NCBI GenBank assembly: GCA_945902115.1
Contig: CAMDLY010000004.1
Location: forward strand, 1 to 64,000
Origin: Lishizhenia tianjinensis
GTDB taxonomy: Bacteria > Bacteroidota > Bacteroidia > Flavobacteriales_D > Crocinitomicaceae
Direction of reading: 5' to 3'
DNA length: 64,000 nucleotides
The stretch's first letter is position 1. Every line of letters starts with the position of its first letter. The translations under genes and the position numbers were made by a program. Of this stretch, positions 41,040 to 49,714 are shown in pieces. The notes under the pieces were generated by a model. That model was not told the DNA's origin. It searched no databases and saw only the letters and a list, made by a program, of their open reading frames with translations.

Positions 41040-41124
41040 CAAGGTTTATTCATTGTTTAACCCGGTAACGAGTAGATAAGCCAACTGAGAAAGTGTTGCA
41101 CTCCTTATCAAAAAACTTAAAATT

Positions 41125-41472
41125 ATGCCAAGATCAGTAAATCACGTTGCGTCAAGAGCAAAAAGAAAAAACTTGATGAAACTAGCCAAAGGTTACTTTG
41201 GTAGAAGAAAAAATGTCTGGACGGTAGCGAAAAATGCTATCGAAAAAGGTTTGGTTTATGCCTACATAGGACGTAAACAAAAGAAAAGAAATTTCCGATC
41301 GCTGTGGATTACGCGTATAAACGCTGGAGCCCGTCAGTATGGAATGAGTTATTCGCAATTTATGGGTGCTCTTCACAAAAGTGGTATTGAATTAAACAGG
41401 AAAGCCTTGGCCGATTTGGCGATGAATCATCCTGATGCGTTCAAAGCTGTTGTGGAAGTAGTAAAAAAATAA
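41125..41472 (+). CDS. rplT: 50S ribosomal protein L20
   Basis: [67 protein letters not shown]. Confidence 0.97.
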   Translation: MPRSVNHVASRAKRKNLMKLAKGYFGRRKNVWTVAKNAIEKGLVYAYIGRKQKKRNFRSLWITRINAGARQYGMSYSQFMGALHKSGIELNRKALADLAMNHPDAFKAVVEVVKK

Positions 41473-41492
41473 ATATTAACATATATCGGCAC

Positions 41493-41525
41493 AAAAAAAG
41501 TCACCAGTAATGGTGACTTTTTTTA
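41493..41525 (+). terminator. Rho-independent terminator after rplT
   Basis: AAAAAGTCACCA-gtaa-TGGTGACTTTTT hairpin with T tract. Confidence 0.85.
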
Positions 41526-41561
41526 GTTTAAAGAGAAATTTCCTGCATCGACATTCACGTA

Positions 41562-42770
41562 TTATATTTCTTTAGGAAAAGGATCTCGGAAGCCTTTATT
41601 ACTGGCAGCATATATAGACTTCTCTCGCTCATTTAGTAAACATTCCTCCAGTTCTGAAATCATTTTTTCTTTCTCAAGGTCTTGACCGATAAAAACAAAC
41701 TCATTCATTCTATCTCCCCATTTTTTATCCCATTTACTCTCAATATATTCCTGATTATCTGCGAATGATTGGTAATTAGTTCTTTCCTTGTAGGACATGC
41801 TTGCCCACCAAACACCCGCTTTTTCGACACGCGAGGAACCTCCGGCTTGGCTGAAATTGATTGCATCATTTGGTCTAGAGGCTATCCAAAATAGTCCTTT
41901 CGAACGTATTACACCACTTGGGTAATCGTCGTTCAAGTACTTCCAAAAACGTTCTGGATGAAAAGGTTTTTGGCTTCGGAATACAAATGATGAAATACCG
42001 TACTCTTCAGTTTCTGGTGTGTGTTCACCACCTTCTAATTCTTTTTGCCAACCTGCGGAAATTTGCGCCTCTTCAAAATCAAAAAGTTTCGTATTCAAAA
42101 TTTCTTTGGGGTCCACCTTGCTAAATTGTGATGTTATAATTTTAGCGCCAGGATTTAATTTTTGAATTGAGGCTTTTAAAATACCTACAGTTTCGCTGTC
42201 AACTAAATCCGTTTTATTCAAAATGATGACATTCGCAAACTCAATTTGATCAGTAAGTAGGTTTACAATTGTTCTATAATCCCCCTCCAAATCACTAAGA
42301 TTTCGGTCTATTAACATTTCGTTGGTGCCAAAGTCCTTAAAAAAATTGAAACAGTCTACCACTGTCACCATGGTGTCTATGTAACTGAACTTGGATAGAT
42401 CTATACCATTTTCTTCATCTACGAAACTAAAGGTTTGAGCTACAGGAACCGGCTCACTGATACCCGTGCTTTCAATGAGTAAATAGTCGAATCATCTTTC
42501 ATTCGCTAATTTTTCCACTTCAATCATTAAATCTTCGCGTAGCGTACAACAGATACAACCGTTGCTCATTTCTACTAATTTTTCTTCCGTTCGCGATAAA
42601 TTATTTTGCTCGTTCACCAGACGTGCATCCACGTTGACCTCGCTCATGTCATTTACAATTACAGCAACCTTAAGGCCTTCTTTGTTATTTAAGATTTGGT
42701 TCAATAAGGTCGTTTTTCCTGTTCTTAAAAAACCGCTTAATACGGTCACGGGTAGTTTTTTAATTGTCAT
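41562..42770 (-). pseudogene. COG0523/CobW-family GTPase (metal chaperone-like) interrupted by an in-frame TGA at 42492-42494
   Basis: ORFs 42492..42785 and 41562..42371 are in the same frame; reading through TGA gives ...[65 protein letters not shown] motif retained. Confidence 0.85.
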
Positions 42771-42958
42771 ACTTGTTTTAACCATTGAATAATATTCGTT
42801 AAGTGTTGCTCTCCATATAGCGCAACGAATTTCTGAGTTTCTTGGTGCTTACTGTCTTGGTAAACAGTTAGGCGTTGAGCGGCAAATTCCTTGGTAAGAT
42901 TTATCCTACATTCATTGACGATACAATTTGTCCATTCGCTAAGTGTTGTTGGAATCAT
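42767..42958 (-). CDS. Hypothetical 63-aa protein, translationally coupled to the CobW-family gene
   Basis: Short ORF; stop overlaps next ATG (ATGA at 42767-42770); promoter and dyad immediately upstream. Confidence 0.55.
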   Translation of the reverse strand: MIPTTLSEWTNCIVNECRINLTKEFAAQRLTVYQDSKHQETQKFVALYGEQHLTNIIQWLKQV

Positions 42959-42972
42959 ATTTCAGTCTTTAA

Positions 42973-42987
42973 TGCAACTCAGTTGCA
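42973..42987. promoter_or_regulatory. Perfect 15-bp dyad TGCAACT-C-AGTTGCA, candidate repressor operator (Zur/FUR-family?)
   Basis: Perfect inverted repeat overlapping the promoter -7 element. Confidence 0.6.
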
Positions 42988-43016
42988 AAAATATAAAATT
43001 TTTGATGGCTTGTCAA
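42986..43016 (-). promoter_or_regulatory. Bacteroidetes promoter TTG-N20-TATTTTTG
   Basis: TTG (43014-43016) and exact TAnnTTTG (42986-42993) on minus strand with 20-nt spacer. Confidence 0.65.
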
Positions 43017-43519
43017 AAATATTTCCGCATATTTTCATCCTATAAGGGCTAATAAGAATACTTTTTTTACTCTCAGAAAGAATTATGTGACGACATAATA
43101 AAATAAATTATTGAGAAACTTTCATTGATGCGCGCTCATAGTAAAGTGGCATGGTATATTAAGTCTTGAATAATTTTCTTAACGATATTAAAAAATGACC
43201 ATGAATAAATCTTGCAGGCACGTTTACACTTTAGTCTTGTAGCGTTGATTAATCTAATTATTCAAAGAAAGAATAAATTCCGAAAACAGCAATAGAATGA
43301 ATACGAAATCCCGAGAATTCTAAAACATTTCCTAATTTTTCTATGAGTTTGTCGATGCGATAACCTTTTATTGAATTAGGTAATATTTATGCGCATAATT
43401 TGCTCGATAATTATCATTTTTTTATTAATAAAAATACGTTAATGTAAGATTTTTTTATCAAGAAATAAATACTTGAATAATTTATTTATATCTTCATATC
43501 CTAACTTAATAATATTGAT

Positions 43520-43786
43520 ATGAAAAAAGTGATTTTTATGTGTGCAGTGTCGTCTGCACTTTTGTTTTCTGCATGTAAAAGATTGGGTGATAGAGGTTCT
43601 AAGAAGGATACTTCGAAGGAACTATCGAAAGATGCTAAAGGTGGAGAAGAATCTAAAAACGGCGTATCTAATGAGAATGATCAAAAGATGGGACCTGAAA
43701 ACTATAATCCTAAGGAAAGTAATCCTGGAAGAAATGAAATGCCTGATGGAAATGAAATGCCTGATGGAAATGAAATGCCTGATTAA
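43520..43786 (+). CDS. Small lipoprotein with C-terminal GNEMPD repeats
   Basis: MKKVIFMCAVSSALLFSACKRLG lipobox; tandem 18-bp repeat at the C-terminus. Confidence 0.65.
   Translation: MKKVIFMCAVSSALLFSACKRLGDRGSKKDTSKELSKDAKGGEESKNGVSNENDQKMGPENYNPKESNPGRNEMPDGNEMPDGNEMPD
43733..43783 (+). repeat. 18-bp tandem repeat (aatgaaatgcctgatgga), about 2.8 copies
   Basis: Exact repeat units read directly; encodes NEMPDG. Confidence 0.9.
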
Positions 43787-43800
43787 AAAAATAGTTGTAA

Positions 43801-43829
43801 ATAAAAGGGAGGCACTGTCTCCCTTTTAT
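43801..43829 (+). terminator. Terminator hairpin
   Basis: Perfect 11-bp stem ATAAAAGGGAG-gcactgt-CTCCCTTTTAT. Confidence 0.75.
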
Positions 43830-44255
43830 TATACATCAACAATTTGTATAACAAAGGAAATAAGCGAGTTATAGCAGCTGAAAACGGTGGATTCTTGATA
43901 TGCGGTGGTATCTTGTTTGAGGTTATCGATATTGTAAGCCCAACCTAACCCATTACGGCTTAGCTGGTAAGTCCGTAAAACGAAGAAAGCATGTATTTGA
44001 AAAACTTATGGTTAAACCCTTTGAGGAAGCATAGCTTTTGTTTCCTTGGTAGATTAGTGTGGCTTTAGATTTATGAAAAAAATGATGATAGCACCATACA
44101 ATGCCGCTGTCTTTAAAAAAGAGGCCGTAGCACTAAAGAATGATTGTAAGGATTTTAAAAACCAAGATTTCAAAGATTATCAATAACCAATGCCGGCGCA
44201 TTTAAATCTATTACAGGACTTAAATAATTTTCTTAGTTTTACAAAAAAATAATCT

Positions 44256-44648
44256 ATGAATAAATTAATTTATGTTTTTGCTATTGCAGGTGTGATTACG
44301 CTACAATCTTGTGGCGGTGATGAGTCTGAAGATTCAAAGAAAGATGATAAGCCGAAAACAGCTTGTGACTGCTTTGAGGTATATGGCAAGGAAACTGGAA
44401 AATTTGCAGAAATGTCAGACGCTGATTTTACCAAGAATGCACAAGCGTTTCAAGATTTAGGCATCCGTATGGAAAAAGATTCACTTTGCAACAAAATGGT
44501 GATTGAAGAGCAAAAGAAGTATAAGACCGGCGAAGAATTTGAAAAAGCATGTTCATCATTTAAAATGTTTATGGAAAACATGAATAAGGTCCAAATGCGT
44601 ATGATGCAAAATATGACTACCGTAGACGCAACATCTGAGGAGTTATAA
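44256..44648 (+). CDS. Putative lipoprotein
   Basis: MNKLIYVFAIAGVITLQSCGGDE lipobox; charged helical C-terminal region. Confidence 0.65.
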   Translation: MNKLIYVFAIAGVITLQSCGGDESEDSKKDDKPKTACDCFEVYGKETGKFAEMSDADFTKNAQAFQDLGIRMEKDSLCNKMVIEEQKKYKTGEEFEKACSSFKMFMENMNKVQMRMMQNMTTVDATSEEL

Positions 44649-44816
44649 TAATTTCGGAATTAAAGTTTAATGATAGGGGCTTTCTGAAAAGAATGCCCTT
44701 TTTTTGTTAGAAAAATACAGCCGTATTTCAACGTAGAAAGGAACTCATTGGAGTGAATTTTATGCTTTAGAGTGTTTCAAGTTTTCCTAACTATCTACTT
44801 TATTTTCACGAACAAA

Positions 44817-45953
44817 CTACCCTTTGGTGATAGTTATTTCAGTTATTTCAGGATAAATTCCGACACGACCTGGAAAACCTAAATACCCAAATCCCCGATT
44901 TACGTAAAGGTATTGTTTGCCTTCTTTGTATAATCCTGCCCACTTTTTGTAACGGAGCGATACGGGACTCCATTTTATGCCAAAGCGTTCAATGCCAAAT
45001 TGCATTCCATGGGTATGTCCGGATAAGGTAAGGTCAATATCGGTTCCCACTACTTGCATATCAAAGTGACTGGGATCGTGAGAGAGCAATATTTTCAGCG
45101 CAGTATCTGGCACGCCATTCAGGGTATGCTGCAATTTTCCACTTTGACGAAAAGGAGCCCTTCCCCAATTTTCTACGCCCAATAGCCAAATGCCTTTTTC
45201 TAACTGAACGGATTCGTTGAGTAATGGCGTAAATCCTATTTCGCGGTGTTTGGCTATCAATCGCTCCATGTTTTCTGTTTTGAGCGCATCTTGCTCCCAA
45301 CTCACATAATCGCCATAGTCGTGGTTGCCTAGGATGCTGAATTTTCCTTTCTTGGCCTCTATCCGTTGAAAAATTGGCTCCCATCCATCCATTTCTGAGG
45401 CGGTGTTGTTTACGAGGTCTCCTGTAAAAAATACATAATCGGCCTTTAAGGCATTGATCATATCAATCGCTTTATTGACTTTACCGTGATTATCAAAAAA
45501 ACTTCCGACATGAATATCGCTGATTTGTACAATCTTGAGGGGGTCGAGTTCATCAGGGAAATGTGGGAATGAAAGCGCGACACGGTGTATTTTCCAGTTC
45601 CACCTGCCGTAAAATATTCCTATTAAGATCCCTAAAAAGAGTAGGACAGCCAATACCCAACCGAGTAGTTTGAATAATTCATTACCTGTCGCTTGAAACA
45701 AGAGTCCAGGGATCAAATATAACGAGGCGGGCACACTAAATAAAATAAATCCTCCAAAGGCTGAAAATCCTCTTTTGTAATCGTTGTGTTTGCGCTGCCT
45801 GAAAAAATATATTAGCATAAAAAAGCTAGCGCAGGACCCCGAGAGCTGAATAAATCCTACAGACTGAATGAGTAATGATGGGTCAGAAAAAAAAGAATAG
45901 GAAAACAATACCTGTGAGAAAATGATCAGCCCAAATACTAAAAGAAAAATCAT
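44817..45953 (-). CDS. Metallophosphoesterase (YkuE-like)
   Basis: KIVQISDIHVGSF...YVFFTGDLVNN...SILGNHDYGDY...LLSHDPSHFD...LTLSGHTHGMQ. Confidence 0.9.
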   Translation of the reverse strand: MIFLLVFGLIIFSQVLFSYSFFSDPSLLIQSVGFIQLSGSCASFFMLIYFFRQRKHNDYKRGFSAFGGFILFSVPASLYLIPGLLFQATGNELFKLLGWVLAVLLFLGILIGIFYGRWNWKIHRVALSFPHFPDELDPLKIVQISDIHVGSFFDNHGKVNKAIDMINALKADYVFFTGDLVNNTASEMDGWEPIFQRIEAKKGKFSILGNHDYGDYVSWEQDALKTENMERLIAKHREIGFTPLLNESVQLEKGIWLLGVENWGRAPFRQSGKLQHTLNGVPDTALKILLSHDPSHFDMQVVGTDIDLTLSGHTHGMQFGIERFGIKWSPVSLRYKKWAGLYKEGKQYLYVNRGFGYLGFPGRVGIYPEITEITITKG

Positions 45954-46140
45954 ATTCTGTTTTTATTAACGCAGCGTATTCCGATTATCGAACAAGTTGT
46001 TTAGGTTCTTGTTCCGAAAATCGTGCGAAAATAACCCTTTTTTGTTTCGTAAATATTCTTAATACTATCCTCGATCCTTAAAATTTGAAATTTACAACTC
46101 CTGAAATATATGCTCTACTTTTCAGTCAACGCTTTAAAAT

Positions 46141-46174
46141 AAAAAAGTCCGCCTCATACGAAGTGGACTCTTTT
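46141..46174 (-). terminator. Terminator hairpin downstream of tRNA-Lys
   Basis: Plus strand AAAAAAGTCCGCCTC-atac-GAAGTGGACTCTTTT, stem with one mismatch and one wobble. Confidence 0.65.
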
Positions 46175-46176
46175 GG

Positions 46177-46249
46177 TGATCCCGCTGGGATTCGAACCCA
46201 GGGCCCATACATTAAAAGTGTATTGCTCTACCAGCTGAGCTACAGGATC
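46177..46249 (-). tRNA. tRNA-Lys (anticodon TTT)
   Basis: GATCCTGTAGCTCAGCTGGTAGAGCAATACACTTTTAATGTATGGGCCCTGGGTTCGAATCCCAGCGGGATCA folds as a cloverleaf; anticodon loop CTTTTAA. Confidence 0.95.
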
Positions 46250-46363
46250 GCTGAATTAAGGTCGCAAAGATAGTTTATTAATTTTGTTAAATCAAAGTAA
46301 ATTTTATGTTTTTTTGTTCCACGATTTGGTAATTATGAAAACCAGAAAAGGGAGTATATTCAG

Positions 46364-46873
46364 ATGAAACACGAGCAGGTATTCTTGATAGGCATGATGG
46401 GCATTGGTAAAACCACTGTTGGTCAGTTGCTTGCGCAAAAAATGAATCGGCTTTTTATTGATAGCGATATATATATCGAAGAGACGACAGGTATGTCCGT
46501 GTCACAGATTTTTTCGAGTCTTGGTGAAGCCTACTTCAGGAATCTAGAAAACATATTTTTGAATAGCCTTCCCCACTATCAGCACAAATTGGTGATCGCT
46601 TGCGGTGGGGGCTTACCGACCTTGCCAAACGCCCTGGAACGGATGAAAAAAAACGGCACCCTCATTTTTCTCGATGGCGACCCCCGTGTGCTATTTTCTA
46701 GAATTCAGCAAAATGGGGAGCGTCCACTCTTAAGCAACGAGGAAGCATTTGTAACACTTTACAAAGAGAGGTTGATCTTCTACCATCAAGCCGACATACG
46801 AATTGATATTTCTCATACCCCCGAGGAAACAGCTACTGCGCTATACTTGCGTTTACAAGAGCTTTGGTCTTAA
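46364..46873 (+). CDS. aroK: Shikimate kinase
   Basis: VFLIGMMGIGKTTVGQLLAQKMNRLFIDSDIYIE...ACGGGLPT...NGERPLL. Confidence 0.92.
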   Translation: MKHEQVFLIGMMGIGKTTVGQLLAQKMNRLFIDSDIYIEETTGMSVSQIFSSLGEAYFRNLENIFLNSLPHYQHKLVIACGGGLPTLPNALERMKKNGTLIFLDGDPRVLFSRIQQNGERPLLSNEEAFVTLYKERLIFYHQADIRIDISHTPEETATALYLRLQELWS

Positions 46874-49627
46874 GAAGCGAGCAGTTTCGTTATCCTCGAT
46901 TTTACAAAGCTCTTCTGGAGTTCCACTGAATAATACTTCACCTCCTTTGTCGCCACCCTCGGGGCCAATATCGATGATGTAGTCGGCAGACTTGATGACC
47001 TCCACGTTGTGTTCAATCACCAAGATAGAATGACCTTTGTTTATCAGGGCATTGAGCGAAACGAGCAACTTGTCGATATCGTAGAAGTGCAGTCCAGTTG
47101 TGGGCTCGTCGAATATGAACAACGTATGCGGTGCTTGCGTGCCTCTCGCCAAGAAAGAAGCCAATTTCACGCGCTGCGCTTCACCTCCCGACATGGTACT
47201 CGAGGATTGTCCCAATTTAAGGTAGCCGAGGCCAACATCCACCAAAGGCTGAATTTTATCAACTATTTTTAATTCCAAACGCTCCGGCTGTTCCTGGAAA
47301 AAAGTGAGGGCATCTTCTAGGGTGGTTTCCAATAAATCGTGAATAGACTTCCCTCGATAGGTGACTTCCAAGGTCTCTGCCTTGTACCTTTTTCCTTTAC
47401 ACACGTCGCACGTGAGGTGCACGTCCGCCATGAATTGCATACTCACCGTGGTAGTACCTTCGCCTTCACACATTTCACACCTTCCTCCTTCAACGTTGAA
47501 GCTGAAAAATCCGGGTTTATATCCGCGCAATTTGGCAAGGGGCTGTCGTGCATACAATTCCCGAATTTCATCGAAGGCCTTCACATAGGTAACGGGGTTG
47601 CTTCTAGACGATTTCCCAATAGGGTTTTGATCGATGAATTCTACCGCCTCAATGCTTTTGACATCACCGGAAAGTTTATTGAATTTCCCCATGGCATCTC
47701 CTCCTAGCCCAAGTTCTCTTTTCAGTGCAGGATATAATATATCTCGAATCAAGGTAGACTTTCCGGAGCCAGATACCCCAGTGATACACACTAAACTCCG
47801 CAAAGGAATGGTGACCGATACATTTTTTAAGTTGTATTGACGCGCCCCTTCAATATGTAAGACATCTTTGCCGCTGCGTCTTTTGGCGGGCAGGGCTATT
47901 TTATTGTTGTTATTCAAGTACTGACTCGTAATGCTTTCTCGGTTGGCCATCAGCTCTTGAAAGTTACCTTGAAAAACAATATTTCCACCATGTATCCCTG
48001 CTTTCGGCCCAATATCAAGAATTTCGTCTGCAGCTCGCATAATTTCTTCCTCGTGCTCGACAATTAATACTGTATTTCCAAGCGATTTCAGTCGTTTAAT
48101 TACCTCTATAAGGCGTTCGGTGTCTTTGGGATGTAAACCGATAGAAGGTTCATCCAACACATAGATAGACCCCACCAAACTCGATCCCAAGGAGGTAGCA
48201 AGATTTATGCGTTGGGATTCTCCACCGGAAAGTGTGTTTGCTCCGCGATTCAAGGTTAAATACCCCAAGCCAACATCACGCAGAAAAGTAAGCCTAGAGG
48301 TGATTTCTGGTAGAATACGCTTTACAATCTGACTTTCGTTCTCAGTCAACTGAAGCGAGTTTAAAAAATCTAAAGACGCTGTTACAGGCATCAAAACTAA
48401 ATCTTGTATGCTTTTGTCGTTGATTTTCACATAGGCGGCATCGCCTCTCAACCGCGTACCCTTGCATTCTGGGCAGAGTGTTTTTCCCCTGTAACGAGAA
48501 AGCAATACCCGATACTGTATTTTATATGTCTGGCTCTCCAAAAATTTGAAGAAAGGCCTAATTCCGGTGATATAGGCATTCCCGTTCCAAAGGATATCCA
48601 ATTGTTTTTCAGACAAGTCCTTGTATGCTCGATGGATTGGGAAGTCAAATTTCTTCGAATGGACAATCAACTCTTGTAAATATTCGCCCATCGTTTCTCC
48701 TTTCCATGCAGCTATTGCTCCTTCGTAGACACTCAAGGAGGTGTCAGGAACTACGAGTCCCTCGTCAATTCCTAGGATCATTCCATACCCCTCACAGGAT
48801 TTGCAGGCGCCATAAGGATTGTTGAAAGCGAAAAAGTGAGGTTGAGGTTCTTGAAATTTCATTCCATCCAACTCAAAACGGTTGTTGAACCATTCGATGT
48901 TTCCACTCTCCACATGCAGTACTCCGCATTCCCCCATACCTTCTGATAAAGCCAAAGAAATAGAATCTGTGTAGCGGCTGAGGTTGCTCTCTTCCTCAAA
49001 ATTTACAACAATACGGTCGGTCACTAAATATACTTCGTCTTTCGAATGGACTTCTTTCAGTGCTGTAATTAATATAAATTCTTTATTTAGATAAACTCTA
49101 TTAAATCCTTGATTTTGATATAGTTTAATTCTTTCTAATTTACTTATTTTGGAACTATCGGCAACGGCTGACAACAAGGCAAATCTGCTACCTTCGGGCG
49201 ATTTTTTCAATACAGCTAGCACATCTTCTACGGAATGTTTTTTTACTTCATTTCCCGATATAGGAGAATATGTTATACCAATTCTCGCATAAAGAAGTTT
49301 AAGGTAATCGTAAATTTCAGTCGTTGTACCCACCGTTGAACGTGGATTTGTTGAAATGACTTTTTGCTGTATGGCAATGGAGGGAGCTACTCCTTTTATA
49401 TAATCCACATCGGGTTTATCGAGTTTTCCCAAAAATTGCCGCGCATAACTCGACATACTTTCAATAAATCTCCGCTGTCCTTCTGCATAAATAGTATCGA
49501 AAGCCAAGCTCGTTTTTCCGGATCCGGAAACGCCTGTAATCACGGTGATTTTTCCGTGAGGAATGCGTACATCAATATTTTTCAAATTGTGTACGCGAAC
49601 TCCTTTTATATCGATATGTGTATTCAC
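46853..49627 (-). CDS. uvrA: Excinuclease ABC subunit A
   Basis: GVRVHNLKNIDVRIPHGKITVITGVSGSGKTSLAFDTIYAEGQRRFIES; two ABC ATPase halves. Confidence 0.97.
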   Translation of the reverse strand: MNTHIDIKGVRVHNLKNIDVRIPHGKITVITGVSGSGKTSLAFDTIYAEGQRRFIESMSSYARQFLGKLDKPDVDYIKGVAPSIAIQQKVISTNPRSTVGTTTEIYDYLKLLYARIGITYSPISGNEVKKHSVEDVLAVLKKSPEGSRFALLSAVADSSKISKLERIKLYQNQGFNRVYLNKEFILITALKEVHSKDEVYLVTDRIVVNFEEESNLSRYTDSISLALSEGMGECGVLHVESGNIEWFNNRFELDGMKFQEPQPHFFAFNNPYGACKSCEGYGMILGIDEGLVVPDTSLSVYEGAIAAWKGETMGEYLQELIVHSKKFDFPIHRAYKDLSEKQLDILWNGNAYITGIRPFFKFLESQTYKIQYRVLLSRYRGKTLCPECKGTRLRGDAAYVKINDKSIQDLVLMPVTASLDFLNSLQLTENESQIVKRILPEITSRLTFLRDVGLGYLTLNRGANTLSGGESQRINLATSLGSSLVGSIYVLDEPSIGLHPKDTERLIEVIKRLKSLGNTVLIVEHEEEIMRAADEILDIGPKAGIHGGNIVFQGNFQELMANRESITSQYLNNNNKIALPAKRRSGKDVLHIEGARQYNLKNVSVTIPLRSLVCITGVSGSGKSTLIRDILYPALKRELGLGGDAMGKFNKLSGDVKSIEAVEFIDQNPIGKSSRSNPVTYVKAFDEIRELYARQPLAKLRGYKPGFFSFNVEGGRCEMCEGEGTTTVSMQFMADVHLTCDVCKGKRYKAETLEVTYRGKSIHDLLETTLEDALTFFQEQPERLELKIVDKIQPLVDVGLGYLKLGQSSSTMSGGEAQRVKLASFLARGTQAPHTLFIFDEPTTGLHFYDIDKLLVSLNALINKGHSILVIEHNVEVIKSADYIIDIGPEGGDKGGEVLFSGTPEELCKIEDNETARFLRPKLL

Positions 49628-49714
49628 AGCGTAAATTTAACGTTTCAACAGGGCTCCTTGTTGAGATCATGGATAAATTCTCAATAAAATGTCTAAATTT
49701 AGCTCAAATAAAAG

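Noticed and set aside
42492-42494. Selenocysteine or Trp recoding at the in-frame TGA of the CobW-family gene
   Set aside because: The position is not a Cys/Sec site in the family, no obvious downstream SECIS was seen, and other genes in the window terminate at TGA normally. Nonsense mutation or sequencing error is simpler.
44073-44186. 37-aa ORF MKKMMIAPYNAAVFKKEAVALKNDCKDFKNQDFKDYQ
   Set aside because: Short, low-complexity, no promoter or hydrophobic pattern; the surrounding 43.86-44.22 kb has frequent stops. At most a remnant, not supportable.
46085-46273. 62-aa ORF across the tRNA-Lys region
   Set aside because: The sequence (PAGIRTQGPYIKSVLLYQLSYRIAEL) is the familiar spurious translation of the tRNA complement; the cloverleaf is clear on the minus strand.
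47009-48825. Several plus-strand ORFs of 66-122 aa opposite uvrA
   Set aside because: They are antisense to a highly conserved complete UvrA with no promoter-like signals or recognisable products.
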